From Dactylonectria macrodidyma (lineage: Eukaryota > Ascomycota > Sordariomycetes > Hypocreales > Nectriaceae), in the NCBI GenBank assembly GCA_020744425.1, contig JAGMUV010000015.1:1-64000 (forward strand): a DNA stretch of 64,000 nt. The letters are read 5' to 3'. How positions within the stretch are numbered: position 1 is the first letter of the stretch; every line of letters begins with the position of its first letter. The notes beneath the pieces were generated by a model that saw only the letters and a program-made list of their open reading frames with translations, did not search any database and was not told where the DNA came from. Position numbers and translations under genes: made by a program. Below, in pieces: positions 1-13,109 of the stretch.

Positions 1-61
1 TTAGCTATATAATATGCTTTCTACCTTGCTTGTATTTCTGACCTACTTATTATATATGTTA
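1..61. repeat. Fold-back MITE, right arm only (cut by window edge)
   Basis: The end of this stretch (TTTCTGACCTACTTATTAT, then TATATGTTA) matches the right terminal arm of the complete fold-back element at 20.8-21.2 kb. It is therefore probably the last 61 bases of another member that continues left of the window. Confidence 0.55.
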
Positions 62-1060
62 TTATAATAATATTTATATTATAATACTTAATATATATAT
101 ATAGCTCTTAAATAAGCATCTCTTTAATAATAGACTATAAGGATTATTCTTTATAAAGTATATACTTTAAAATTAATAAATAAAAATAACTATATTAATA
201 AATAATTCTTTTATTAAATTAAAGTAATTTTATTATATTAAGCTATATATATATATTATATTATAACTTCTTTTAATTAGTTTAGTCTTTTCTTAATTAT
301 AACTATTTTAAGTAAGATATAATTACTAATAATATTTTAAAGTCAGGCTTTAGAAAGTAAAATAATATTATTTAATAATCTTTCTCTTAATAATAAGATA
401 TAAAGACTATATAAGTTATATAAAGAAAGTATAAGTTCGCCTTTTATAGAAGTTAATTTTATACTTTATAATTTAAGTCCTGCTTATAATAGTATTTAGC
501 TTTATACTTTATAATTAGTATAAGTAAAAACTAGTATATAAAGGAGACCTTTATAAAAGATATTAAAATATTATTAAAATTAGCTGCTTTTACTTATATT
601 TTAATATATTAAAAACCTTAATTATTCTAAGTTACTATTACTTTAGGCTGAGGTTTTAAACTATTATACTATTTTTTATTATTTATAATATTTTTTTTAA
701 CTATTTAACCTCTAGCCTCTTTCTAAGTATACATTACTAAGGATTATAACCTTGATAAGTATTAAACTAATAAAAGAGATTTTTAATACTTAATATAAAA
801 CTATTGAATACTTATTTAAATAAAAAGAATAAAGAAAATATAAATATTTTAAATATTAATTTATTTAATATAATAGTAATTATAATTAAAAATTCTCCTA
901 TTATATTATTTTTATAATAATAATAATATAATTAGTATTTATTATTATTATAAATATATATTTTTTATATTTAATAAATAAATAAATTATTATATAGTAT
1001 ATAGAACTATTAATATAGTTTATATATATAAAGTTAAATAATAAACTTAATTAAATAAAT
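62..1060. other. AT-rich, no recognisable feature
   Basis: RIP-degraded sequence; no repeat copy or coding trace was recognised. Part of 600-740 weakly resembles the 3' third of family R. Confidence 0.5.
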
Positions 1061-1075
1061 ATACTATTTAAATAG

Positions 1076-2151
1076 TGCTATTAAAACTGCTATTCGGACT
1101 TTTATTTCTATATTACTGCATTCCTCATTACTGCATTTCTATATAGTTATATATTTATATTACTTAAGTTATTATAAAATAAAGGACTTAATTAATTAAT
1201 TAATCTAATTATATATAGACTCTTATCTCTCCTCCTTTAACTACTAAGAACTTATTAATAGAACCTCCTTTTACTATATCCTTTTATTTAATAAGAACTC
1301 CTTAGTTTCTAATATATTAGTCCTTTTATATATTAATAATAATTATATTATTTATAACTTATATTATTTACTTTTTATTAATATTAGCTAATAATTTTAA
1401 AAATATTATTTCTTTTAAAAATATTTTAATTATTAGTTTTATTACTAATTATTTTAAAAAGTATTATTTATTTTTAATTTAATTCTTAAATCATTAATTA
1501 CTTTTAAAAAAGTATAGTCTTAAGAATACTTTAGTCTTAAAGATTATTAAAGTGACTTACTTACTATTAGAGAATTATTAAGTTTTAATAGTTCTAATTT
1601 TTTTAAGATTATAATCTATTATTATAATTTTTAATTTATTAAAGGTTTTTATATTCTTATTAAGCTTAGTATTTAAAATATATATAAAAAGAGTATAATA
1701 ATTATTAAAACTTAAGTTATTAAAAGTATAGAATATATTATATTAGATATTTATTATAGTATTTATTATAATTAGTCTTTAATAAGTTAAATTATAATTT
1801 AGAATTATAAAGAGGTAATTGAATTATAATATAAGTATGAGTTAGAATTGTGATAAGCTTAGAATATAATAAATGCAGAGCCTTTATAGGGCTTTTATTA
1901 TATGATGATTTTGCTTTCTAATATCTAGCTTTTCTATCTAGCTTTTCTAGTAATGCATTTTAAAGGGTTGAATAGAATAGTAAGGCTTATACCTTAATGC
2001 AGTAGAAACTCTAGTCATTCTGAGTTACTATTACCTTAGGCTTGGGTTTTAGGCCCTTATACTATTATTTACTATTAGTTATATATTTTTTTAAACTATT
2101 TAATCTCTAGCCCCTTTCTGAGTATGCGCTACTAAGGACTATAACTTTAAA
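1076..2151 (+). mobile_element. Family R repeat, copy a (1.08 kb)
   Basis: Full-length member of the dispersed 1.1 kb family. It starts GCTATTAAAACTGCTATTCG and ends CTACTAAGGACTATAACTTT. The 15 bp ATACTATTTAAATAG flanks it exactly (1061-1075 and 2152-2166), so it inserted as a discrete unit with target duplication. It has no terminal inverted repeat and no coding capacity. It carries two units of the internal 13 bp tandem repeat and the short 'CTAGTAATGCAT' tail that marks one subfamily. Confidence 0.8.
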
Positions 2152-2402
2152 ATACTATTTAAATAGAATAATCTTAAGATTATTTTAATATTAAATAAAG
2201 ATTATAATTTAATAAATAGTAATATATATAATATTATATAGAATTTATTTTAAATATTTATATATTATTAAAATTTTATTATAATTTATTTTAAAAATAT
2301 ATAATAATATTATTTCTATTTAATTAATAATATTATCTTTATTATAGCTTAAGATATATTAAGAAGATATAATTATATCTTTTTTATATAATTAAGTATT
2401 AT

Positions 2403-3483
2403 TACTATTAAAACCGCAATTTAGATTTTTATTTTTATATTACTGCATTTCTATATAGTTATATATTTACATTACTTAAGTTATCTTAAGACAAAAGACT
2501 CAATTAATTAATTAACCTAATTATAAATAGACTCTTATCCCTCTTCCTTTAGAACTAACCTTCTTTTACTAAATCCTCTAACTTATTATAATTAATATTA
2601 AAAGTAATTATAATAAGATTCCCTTAGTTTTTAATATATTAATTATTTTATATATTAATAATAGCTATATTATTTATAATTTATATTATTTACTTTTTAT
2701 TAATATTAACTAATAACTTAAAAAATACTATTTTTTCTAAAGATATTTTAAATATTAGCTTTATTATTAATTACTTTAAAAAGTATTATTTATATTTAAT
2801 CTAATTCTTAAATTATTAATTATTTTTAAAAAGGTATAGTTTTAAAAATACTTTAGTTTTAAAGATTATTAAAGTAACTTACTTATTATTAAAGAATTAT
2901 TAAGTTTTAATAGTTCTAGTTTTTTTAAAACTATATCTTATTATTATAGCTTTTAGCTTAAAGGTTTTTATATCTTTATTAATTTTAATATTTAAATTAT
3001 ATATAAAAAGAGTATAATAACTATTAAAACTTAAATTATTAAGAGTATAAAGTGTATTATATTAGATATTTATTATAATATTTATTATAATTATTTTTTA
3101 ATAAGTTAAATTATAATCTAGAATTATAAAGAGCTGAATTATAACTTAGAACTATAATAAGCTTAGAATGCAATGAACCTTTATAGGGCTTTTATTATAT
3201 AATGATTTTGCCTTTTAATATTTAGCTTTTCTATCTAGCTTTTCTATTTAGCTTTTCTATTTAGCTTTTTAACTATTTAATATATTTCAAAGGGTTAATT
3301 AAGATAATAAGGCTTGCACTCTGATATAGTAGAAACTTTAGTTATTCTGAGTTACTATTGCTTTAAGCTTGGGTTTTAAGCCTTTATACTATTATTTACT
3401 ATTCGTTATTATTACTTTTTTTACTATTTAACCTCTGGCCCCTTTCTAAGTATGCACTACTAAAGGACTATAACCTTAAAAAA
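2403..3483 (+). mobile_element. Family R repeat, copy b (1.08 kb)
   Basis: Full-length member with the same ends as the other copies, flanked by an exact 15 bp duplication ATAATTAAGTATTAT at 2388-2402 and 3484-3498. It has four 13 bp units near 3226-3275. It is more heavily RIP-converted than copy c. Confidence 0.8.
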
Positions 3484-3498
3484 ATAATTAAGTATTAT

Positions 3499-4046
3499 AG
3501 CTCATTTTTAAAATAAAAGTTAGAATTATATTAAGAAATTAAATAATAAAGGAATTATTATAATAATACTACTATTCTTAAATTCGTATATTTTATTTAA
3601 GTTTTTATAATTATAAGCATTTTTACACTATAATAATTTAACTCTCATTTTTAATTTAAATACAATAATTTATAATATAACTATTACTTAGAATAATTAA
3701 AAAGAATATTAGTTTACTTATAGTAAAATATATTTATTTACTTTAATATAAAAAATTAAAGTCTTAAATAGAATTAAAAAGATTTAAGAATAATAAACTA
3801 TATAATCTTAATTTTAATTATTAAAGTAAATAGCTTTCAATTATAAGTTTATTTAAAATAATTAGTATATTTTCTTTCTTAGGATTAGCTTTAATTAATA
3901 TAATACTCTTTAAGATTAAAATTTAGTATTTTAAAAAGATAAAGTAATGCTTATTTATATTTCTATTTATTCGTTATTTTAAACTAAATATAAATTTAAA
4001 TAAGTATATATTAAAAAAGATAGAACTTATTAACTTTTTTTAATAT
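3499..4046. other. AT-rich, no recognisable feature
   Basis: RIP-degraded sequence between two family R copies; nothing assignable was seen. Confidence 0.5.
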
Positions 4047-4060
4047 ATAATTATAATATT

Positions 4061-5155
4061 TCGCTATTAAAACCACTATTCGGACTTTTATTTCTGCACT
4101 GCTATGTTTCTATATTATGTATTTGCATTGCTTGAGTTATCTTAAGACGAAGGACTCGATTGATTAATCGACCTAGTTATAGATAGACTCTTATCCCTCC
4201 TCCCTTAAACCTTCCTCTACTAAATCCTTTAACCTATTAAGCAGCAGGATTCCCTTAGTTTCTAATGCATTAGTCGTTTTATATATTAATAATAGCCACA
4301 TTTCTCATAACTTATATTATCCACCCCTTATTAATATTAGCTAGTAACTTAAAGAATACTATTTTTTCTAAGGATATTTTAAATACTAGCTTTACTATTA
4401 GTTACCTTAAGAAGTATTATTTATTTTTAATCTAGTTTTTAAATCATTAGTTACTTTTAAAAAGGCATAGTCTTAAGAATACCTTAGTCTTAAAGATCGC
4501 TAAAATGACTCACTTACTATTAAAGAGTCATTAGGTCTTAATAGTTCTAATTTCTTTAAAACTATATTCTATTACTATAGCCTTTAGCTTATTAAGGGTT
4601 TCTATATCCTTACTAAGCTTAGTATCTAGGTTATATATAGAAAGAGTATAGTAATTATTAAAACCTAAGTTATTAAGAGTATAGAGTGTATTATACTAGA
4701 CATTTATTATAATATTTATTATAGGTTAGTTAGATTATAAAGAGCTTAAAAATAATGCTAATCTTTAATAAGTTAGTCTTTAATAAGCTGAATTACGATC
4801 TAGAATTATAAAGAGCTGAATTGTGACTTAGAACTGCGATGAGCTTAGAATGCGATGAATGCAGAGCCCTCACGGGGCTTTTATCGTATGACGATTTTGC
4901 CTTCCGACATCTAGCTTTTCTATCTAGCTTTTCTATCTAGCTTTCCAGCTGCTTAACGCATCTCGAAGGGTTGATTAGGATAGTAAGGCTTATACCCTGA
5001 TGCAGTAGAAACTCTAGTCATTCTGAGTTGCTATTGCCTTAGGCTTGGGTTTTAGGCCCTCATACTGTTATTCACTATTAGTTATTTTTTTTTTTTTTTA
5101 CTATTTAACCTCTGGCCCCTCTCTGAGTGTGCGCTGCTAAAGGACTATAATCTTA
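4061..5155 (+). mobile_element. Family R repeat, copy c (1.10 kb, best preserved)
   Basis: Least mutated member, so the best guide to the ancestral sequence. It is flanked by an exact 14 bp duplication ATAATTATAATATT (4047-4060 and 5156-5169). Inside are two adjacent hairpins: AGCCC/GGGCT at 4865-4879 and ATCGT/ACGAT at 4883-4895. Three 13 bp units with core CTAGCTTTTCTAT follow at about 4910-4950. It ends CTGAGTGTGCGCTGCTAAAG plus GACTATAATCTTA. I see no ORF, TIR or poly-A tail. Confidence 0.85.
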
Positions 5156-5169
5156 ATAATTATAATATT

Positions 5170-6320
5170 ATAAGTTTATAAATCTTATATTATATATTAA
5201 ATTAAAAGATATATATATTTTTAAACTTTATATTATTTTTTATTATTCTTAAGTATTTATAATCTTTTTAATTTTTATTTAATTATAAGTATTATTATAT
5301 AAAACAATAATTAAAAAAATAATAAGTTCTTTTTAAAGAAGTATTTAATTAATAATATTAAATAAAGTTATTAAAATATTAAATTATATTTTAATAACTA
5401 ATTTATTTTATTTACAAAAAGACTATACTTTTATTATAATATTAAATGTATAAACTTTTATAATAAATAGCTTTTTGATTATAATAATATAAGCTAATTT
5501 AATTAAAATTTTAAAAAAATAAAATAAAAAAATAATTCTTTTTAATACTAAGTTTATATTTATACTTTTACTTAAATAAAAAAGTATTAAAACTTTATTA
5601 TTAAATATGTTTTAATTTAATAATCTAAGCTACATTATATTTAAAAATCTTTAAATAATAATAATTAAAGCCTTTAGTTAAAGCCCTAAGAAAAGATTAA
5701 TATACTTAGGTTTTTTAAATAAATTACTTACTATTTTAAATATAATATAAAGTAATATATTTACTTGTAATGCTTTAAAAAGTACTATAACTAATTTTAA
5801 TTCTTTAAAATAAATTATATATTTAAAAGAAATTAATAAGCTAATTAAAATTAATTTTATAAGAAATATAATTAAAGATATATTAATAATTTTAAAAAAG
5901 TATGAATTTTAATTTAATTATAAATAATAATAACATCTTTTATAATTAATTAATATACTTTTTCTTTATTTAAAAAAAGGCTATTAGATGTATAAAAAAC
6001 AAGCTATTTATATTTTTAAATTTTTTAAATTTTTTAAATTAGGATTCTACTTTAATATTATATATTCTTATGTATTTTATAATAAATTTAAAAATTATTA
6101 TATTATAAATTATTATTTATTTAAAAAGAAGAATTATTTATAATTTTTATAATGTTCTTATTTTCTTTTATATATATATTAAACTTACTATTTATAATAA
6201 TTTTATAAATTATTTTAATTAACTTTATTTTTAGTTTTAATAAAGATTATATAAGCTTATATTAAATAATATAATAATATAAGAATTAAGCTTTTTATAC
6301 TATTTATATTAAATAAACAT
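5170..6320. other. AT-rich, no recognisable feature
   Basis: RIP-degraded sequence; no copy of the families recognised elsewhere and no coding trace was seen. Confidence 0.5.
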
Positions 6321-6329
6321 AATATATAT

Positions 6330-7425
6330 ATAGTATATTATATAATAGTTTAGTAGACCTTTATTAATACTAGTATATAAGAATTATCTTATATATAACG
6401 TATATATCACTCATGCATCGCATCTAAGCATACGTCGCACCTATACTATACACTTAAAATTAAAAACCTTAATTTTCTAAAAGTTTATATATAATTATAG
6501 GATTTTTAAAAAAATTAATTTTAAATATTTAACTAAGAATTTAATAAATTAGTAATTTCTTAAGATTTTTAAAAAAATTATTAAGCTAGTTATAAATAAA
6601 AATAGTAAAAAGTATAGTGCGAATTTAATAGTGCTAGCACTATTAATATATAAAACTTAAAAGAATTCTTAAAAATAAGTTATATTATAAATAATTTAAT
6701 TTAAAAAATCCTAGCTATTTTAGGCTTAATTTAAATTTTTTAGGATTTTTTAAAAATTGTGATTTAAGGTGAAAATCTTACTGTAATGCATGGTTGGATG
6801 CGATGCATGAGTGATATATACATTATATTAACTAAAAGAATTAAAGAAGGTTAAAGCTTATTTCTCAAGTTATAAAAAATATTTTATCTATTTAGCTTAA
6901 GACTTATAATAAAAGCTGAGTTTAGCTAATTTAATTATAAGAAGCTTATTTAATTAATAATCTTTAGTTATTATTATATTTTTTCAAGAAACTTATTCTT
7001 ATAAGCCTTATTAAATAAGAATATAATTTAATATATTAAGATAAAATAAGTCTTATTAAAGAATTAGCTTAAAAGAAAAAAAGGAAGGAAATAATAACTA
7101 TTAATAAAACCTTTTTTAATAATCTAAAGAGCATTAATTATAATATATAAATTATATAATTGTAGACTAACCTTATATTAATTAATATATAGCTAAAGGA
7201 GTAATATATTAGAAACTAAGAGAATCCTATTAGAATAGTTAAAAGATTTAATAAAAGAAGGTTTTATAAGAAAAGAAGGATAACAGTCTATTTATAATTA
7301 GGTTAATTAATTAATTAAGTCCTTTATCTTAAGATAATTTAAGTAATATAAATATATAATATATAAAGGCAGTAGTATAGAAATAAAAGTCTGAATAGCA
7401 GTTTTAATAGTAAATCTCTTAATTA
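6330..7425 (-). mobile_element. Family R variant with alternative middle segment (R3 type), interrupted by a MITE
   Basis: On the minus strand, 7205-7425 is the normal 5' part of family R. From 7205 down to about 6330 it is replaced by a different segment (R3), also present in direct orientation at 28.84-29.32 kb and 30.9-31.3 kb. A 426 bp fold-back element (6398-6823) sits inside R3. The 3' part of this copy is missing or unrecognisable. Boundaries are approximate. Confidence 0.65.
6398..6823. mobile_element. Fold-back MITE A (426 bp, TA insertion)
   Basis: The ends are inverted repeats: the left reads ACGTATATATCACTCATGCA and the right, reverse-complemented, ATGTATATATCACTCATGCA; pairing continues through TCGCATC. 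TA flanks both sides (6396-6397 and 6824-6825). Removing the element and one TA restores the uninterrupted R3 sequence seen near 29.2 kb, so the insertion and TA duplication are directly supported. No transposase is present, so it is non-autonomous; Tc1/mariner-type mobilisation is inferred from the TA target. Confidence 0.8.
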
Positions 7426-7574
7426 TAAAAACTAGAATCGCTATTAAAATAGCTATTCGGACTTTTATTTCTATACTACTGTGTTCCTTATTGCTGCGTT
7501 TCTGTATTATATGTTTGCATTACTTGAGTTATTATAAAATAAAGGACTTAATTAATTAGTTAATCTAATTATAA

Positions 7575-7997
7575 GAGTATATATTAGGTTTACTCCTTCT
7601 ATAGCTAGAGTGAAATCTACTCTACTAATATACCCCTCCTTATAAAGGTTATCTTTACTTTTTAATTAAGATTATCTTTATTTCTTAACTTAAGTTATCT
7701 TTACTTTTTAATTAAATTTCTTTTACTTTTTAATTATAATTATTTATATTTTATTAAGAAAATTAATAAAAAAAATTTAAAATTTTATATATTAAAATTA
7801 AAATATTTTTTTATTTTTTAAGATTTCTTTATTATAAAAGAGAAATATTTTTTTTAATTAAAAAGTGAATATAACTTAAGTTAGAAAATAGAGATAATCT
7901 TAATTAAAGAGTAAATATAACTTTTATAAAAAGAAGTATATTAAGGAGTAGATTTAACTTTAGTTATAAAAGGAGTAAACTCTATTATTATACTTGC
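7575..7997. mobile_element. Long-TIR fold-back element F (423 bp)
   Basis: The two halves are imperfect inverted repeats of about 160 bp; GGTTTACTCC at 7587-7596 pairs with GGAGTAAAC near 7970, and similarity continues inward through several 'CTTTACTTTTTAATTAA' units. It is flanked by CTAATTATAA (7565-7574) and TTAATTATAA (7998-8007), a 10 bp duplication with one C/T difference. Long TIRs plus a 9-10 bp duplication resemble Mutator-like non-autonomous elements; that assignment is inference. Confidence 0.6.
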
Positions 7998-8033
7998 TTA
8001 ATTATAAATAGATTCTTATTCTTTCTCTTTTAT

Positions 8034-9128
8034 TTTTTAAGGTTATAGTCTTTTAGTAGCGCACACTCAGAAAGGGGCTAGAGGTAAAATAGTAAAAAAA
8101 ATAAATAACTAATAGTAAATAATAGTATAAGGGCCTAAAACCTAAGCCTAAAGTAATAGTAATCTAGAATAACTAGAGTTTCTATTATATTAGAGTATAT
8201 GCTTTACTATTTTAATTAACCCTTTAAAATGCATTAAGTAGCTAGAAAGCTAAATAGAAAAGCTAGATAAAAAAGCTTAATAGAAAAGCTAGACATTAAA
8301 AAGCAAAATTATAATATAATAAAAGCCTTATAAAGGCTCTATATTTATTATATTCTAAGCTTATTATAGTTTTAAATTATAATTCAGTTATCTCTTTATA
8401 ATTCTAAATTATAATTTAATTTATTAAAAACTATTATAAATATTATAATAAATATTTAATATAATATACTTTATACTTTTAATAATTTAAGTTTTAATAA
8501 TTATTATACTCTTTTTATATATAATTTAAATATTAAGCTTAATAAAGATATAAAAACCCTTAATAAGCTAAAAGCTATAATAATAAGATATAGTCTTAAA
8601 GAAATTAGAACTATTAAGAGTTAATAACTCTTTAATAATAAGTAAGTTATTTTAATAATCTTTAAGATTAAAGTATTCTTAAGACTATATTTCTTTAGAA
8701 GTAATTAATAATTTAAAAACTAAATTAAAAATAAATAATACTTTTTAAAATAATTAATAATAAAACTAGTATTTAAAATATCTTTAGAAGAAATAGTATT
8801 CTTTAAATTATTAACTAATATTAATAAAAAGTAAATAATATAAATTATAAAAAATATAGCTATTATTAATATATAAAATGACTAATGCATTAGAAACTAA
8901 GGGAATTCTGTAGTTACTTTTAATATTGATTGTAATAGGTTAAAGGATTTAGTAGAGGAAGGTTTAAGGGAGGAGGGATAAGAGTCTATCTATAACTAGG
9001 TTAACCAATCAATCGAGTCCTTTGTCTTAAGATAACTTAAGTAATGCAAACACGTGACTGTATAGAAATGCGGTAATAAGAAACGCAGTAGCGCAGAAAC
9101 AAAAGTCCGAACAGCGGTTTTAACAGCG
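8034..9128 (-). mobile_element. Family R repeat, copy e (1.10 kb)
   Basis: Well preserved full-length minus-strand copy, flanked by an exact 14 bp duplication TCTTTCTCTTTTAT (8020-8033 and 9129-9142). It sits inside copy d, so it is younger. Its 5' end keeps many CpA and CpG sites, including GTCCGAACAGCGGTTTTAAC near 9105-9124. Confidence 0.8.
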
Positions 9129-9889
9129 TCTTTCTCTTTTATATTAATAAAACCTCTCTTTATTAAATTCTCTTATTATTTATAAATTGCTTACTTTACT
9201 TATATTCTTAATTAATTAACTATATTATAGTTTATAATTAATAACTCTTTAATTCTTAATATAATTATTAATCCTTTTATATTAATATAATTATATTATA
9301 TATATTTATATTATTTATTTTTTATTAATATAAATTTTAAATATAATATTATTATTAATTATTTAAAAAAGTATTATTATGTTAAAATTTGTTTAAATTA
9401 TTAATTATTTTTAAAAAAAATTTTAATTCTAAATATTTTAATTTAAAAAATTAAATTTAATAATTTTAATTTTTTTGAAAAATAAGTAGGAATAATTTAA
9501 TTATTTAAAGTTTTATATTTATATAAATAATAAAATTAAATAATAATTAAAAATAATAAAAAATTTTAAATATAAAACTAATTTAAAATATAAGAAAACC
9601 TTAAAAAGCTTTTATTATATAGTATTATTATTTTAATATTTTTTTATATATTCTTTTTAATATTTAATTATAATTATTTAATATATTTTAAAAAGTTAAA
9701 TAAAATAATAAAGCTTATATTTTAATATAATAAAAATTCTAGTTATTTTAAATTATTATTTAATTTAATTTAAATTTTAAGCTTTTATATTATTATTTTT
9801 AATTAAAATTTTTCTTAATTTTTTTAATTATTTAATTTTTAATTTCTTTTTAAATATATATTATTAAAAATTATAATTTTAAAATTAAA

Positions 9890-10085
9890 AACTAAACGAA
9901 TTTTATTATAATTACTTTTGATATTAATTATAATATATTAAAGGATTTAATTAAATAAGATTTTTTATAAAAAAGAAAAATTAAGAATCTATTTATAATT
10001 AAACTAATTAACTAATTAAGTTATTTATTTTATTATAACTTAGGTAATATAAATATATAATATTAAAATATAAAAATAAAACATA
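9890..10085 (-). repeat. Family R 5' fragment
   Basis: Reverse-strand match to the first 200 bases of family R, strongly AT-converted and truncated at the 3' side. Confidence 0.5.
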
Positions 10086-12052
10086 TAATTTAGCTAAAGG
10101 AAAACTTTATATTAGTTCTTAAGTTTTCTTAAATAATAAGAGTTTAGTATAAATAGAAATAAATAAGTTTCTTAGAATCTAATTAGTTTAGATTTTATAT
10201 AACTAATTATAAAATAATCTATAACTAGCTAATAGTACTAAAAGAGTAAGGCTAATAAGTATTAGCCTTTAAAAGGCCTAAATAGAGTACTAATAGCTTA
10301 TATTTATTTAGAATTATTTATTTACTTAGTATTATACTAATACTATGCATTTAATTTATCTCTCTAATTTAATAAGTCTTAATATAGCCTTATTAATTAA
10401 GTAATATATCTTAGTCTTAACTCTAAAGAGCTCTTTATTAATTTATTCTTTATTATTTATACTTATTATAAAGAGGAGAGACTAAAGAGTGCTTTTATAA
10501 TAAAGAGATAGTTCACTAAATAAACTAAGTAATATATAGACTATTATAATTAGTGCATTTCTTATATAAGTTCTACTTTCTTTCTTTATAAGTCTTTTAA
10601 TCCTTATTAAATAAAGTATTTAAGATTTAAAGTTATATTCTAAATACTATAGAATATTATACTTTATCTATCCTTATTTAGTAAACTTATTATAAAAAGA
10701 ACTAAAGGAAATATTAGTTTATTATTTTTTAATAAGAGATCTAAAACCTAGCTTATATTACTAGAAAAGCTATAATAACTTTATATAACTAGGAGTTTAT
10801 TTAGAGAGTTAATTAGCTAGTTATATATAGTACTAGAAATACTAATTCTACTAACTTAATAAAGCTTATAGCTCTTTTAGATTCTAGCTTTATTATTATT
10901 TATATAGCTAATAACCTATTTACTTATTTTATATTCTAATCTATTTACTTTTAAAATAGTATATTTAATATTAATTACTCTTACTTAACTATGAGGTTTT
11001 ATAAAAAGGAAAAGGACTTATAAGATAATTCTTTAAAAGCTAGAGCGAAGGCTAAGCTAACTATTATTTAATATAACTATTATTTATAATACTATATAAA
11101 GAAGACTATATTACTAATTCTTATAATATTTTAACTTAGTATCTTAAAAGATTTTAAAAGTCTTAAAGAAGGTATTCTTATTCTATAGCTTTAATAGTTT
11201 ATTTAAGCTAATTATAGAATATAAATAAGAATTAAGATTAATTATAATTAAATAGGTTTCTAAATAAGAAGAAGATAATTAAAAAAGAAAATAATAAAGG
11301 ATAGTTTTTTAAATCTAATATTAATATTAATAACTATTTTAATTTATTACTTTTATTTATTTAATTATAGAAATACTTTGAATAATTAAGAATAAAATCT
11401 AATTCTAATTTAAAGAATAAAAATTAAAATAATAATAATAATTATATAAATAAGAGCCCTTTTTATTATTACTTATAATAGCTTTCTATATAATTAAAGT
11501 ATAGTTATTATAATCTTACTTTTAGTATAAGAAGGTAATTAAGAAAATCTTAAATGTAAATTTAATCTTTAATATTATTATAATATATTTAGAGTCTAAT
11601 AATAATTCTACTTAAAGAATTAGTAGTCTTTTATATATAAGATTTAGTATAGAATAATAATCTTAAAGCTTATACTTTAACTAATTATAATAAAGTAATT
11701 TTCTATAAATTCTAAATAAAGCTAGATAATAATTAAATATAGTTTTATAATTAATATTAAAAATATTAGTTCTAAATAAAGATTAATTATAATAATATGT
11801 ATATATATTATTATTAAAAAGATAAGAAATATTATTTGAATAAACTATATTTCTTTTTTATAAATAATTAGTTTAATTTTAATTACTTTAGCTTATACTT
11901 ACTAAAGAGTCTTTAATTATTTATATTTATATAAGAATAATAATATAAATATTAAAAATATATAATTTACCTTTTTTATAAAGTTAATTTAATATATAAT
12001 TAGCTCTTACTTTTATTATAAAAATTAAATATTATAGTATTATATTTTATTA
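10086..12052. other. AT-rich, unassigned
   Basis: About 2 kb of RIP-degraded sequence. Base composition is slightly less extreme at 10.1-11.3 kb, so it may once have been coding transposon sequence, but no frame or motif survives. Confidence 0.45.
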
Positions 12053-12066
12053 ATATATTATCTTAT

Positions 12067-13109
12067 TAAGGTTATAGTCCTTAGCAGTGTATACTTAGAA
12101 AGAGGCTAGAGGTTAAATAGTTAAAAAAAAATATAACTAATAGTAAATAATAGTATAAGGGCCTAAAACCCAAGCCTAAGGCAATAGTAACTCAGAATGA
12201 CTAGAGTTTTTACTGCATTAAGGTGCAAGCCTTACTATCCTATTCAACCCTTTAAAATACATTATTAGAAAAGCTAGATAGAAAAGCTAGATAGAAAAGC
12301 TAGATATCAGAAGGCAAAATCGTTATATAATAAAAGCCCTATAAGGGCTTTGCATTACTTTATCGCATTCTAAGTTACTTTATTATAATTCTAACTTATA
12401 CTTATAGTATAATTTAACTCTTTATAATTCCAGATTATAATTTAACTTATTAAAGACTAATTATAATAAATACTATAATAAATATCTAATATAATATACT
12501 CTATACTTTTAATAACTTAGGTTTTAATAATTACTATACTCTTTTTATATATAATTTAGATATTAAGCTTAATAAGAATATAAAAACCCTTAATAAACTA
12601 AAGGCTATAGTAATAGATTATAGTCTTAAATTAGAACTATTAAGACCTAGTGACTTTCTAATAGTAAGTAAGTTATTTTAGCGATCTTTAAGACTAAAGT
12701 ATTTTAAAGACTATACCTCTTTAGAAATAACTAACGATTTAAGAATTAGATTAAAAATAAATAATACTTTTTAAAATAATTAATAATAAAGCTAATAATT
12801 AAAATATTTCTAAAAGAAATAGTATTTTTAAAGTTATTAGCTAATATTAATAAAAAGTTAATAATATAAGTTATAAATAATATAAGTTATAAATAATATA
12901 GCTATTATTAATATATAAAAGGATATAGTAAAAGGAGGTTTTACTAATATAAAGGAGGAAGGATAAGAGTCTATTTATAATTAGGTTAATTAATTAATTG
13001 AGTCCTTTGTTTTATAATAACTTAAGTAATATAAATATATAATATAGAAATATAGTAATAAGGAATATAGTAATATAGAAATAAAAGTCTGAATAGTGGT
13101 TTTAATAGT
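12067..13109 (-). mobile_element. Family R repeat, copy f
   Basis: Minus-strand full-length copy from TAAGGTTATAGTCCTTAGC to TGGTTTTAATAGTA. It belongs to the 'ACTAAGGAC / CTAGTAATGCAT' subfamily. No clean flanking duplication was found. Confidence 0.75.

Larger units (their letters stand above)
7438..9885 (+). mobile_element. Family R repeat, copy d, split by two insertions
   Basis: One old, heavily converted family R copy in three pieces: 7438-7574, 8008-8033 and 9143-9885. It is interrupted first by a 423 bp long-TIR element (7575-7997) and then by a minus-strand family R copy (8034-9128). The pieces rejoin in the normal family order. A weak flanking duplication around AAAAACTA may be present. 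Confidence 0.65.
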
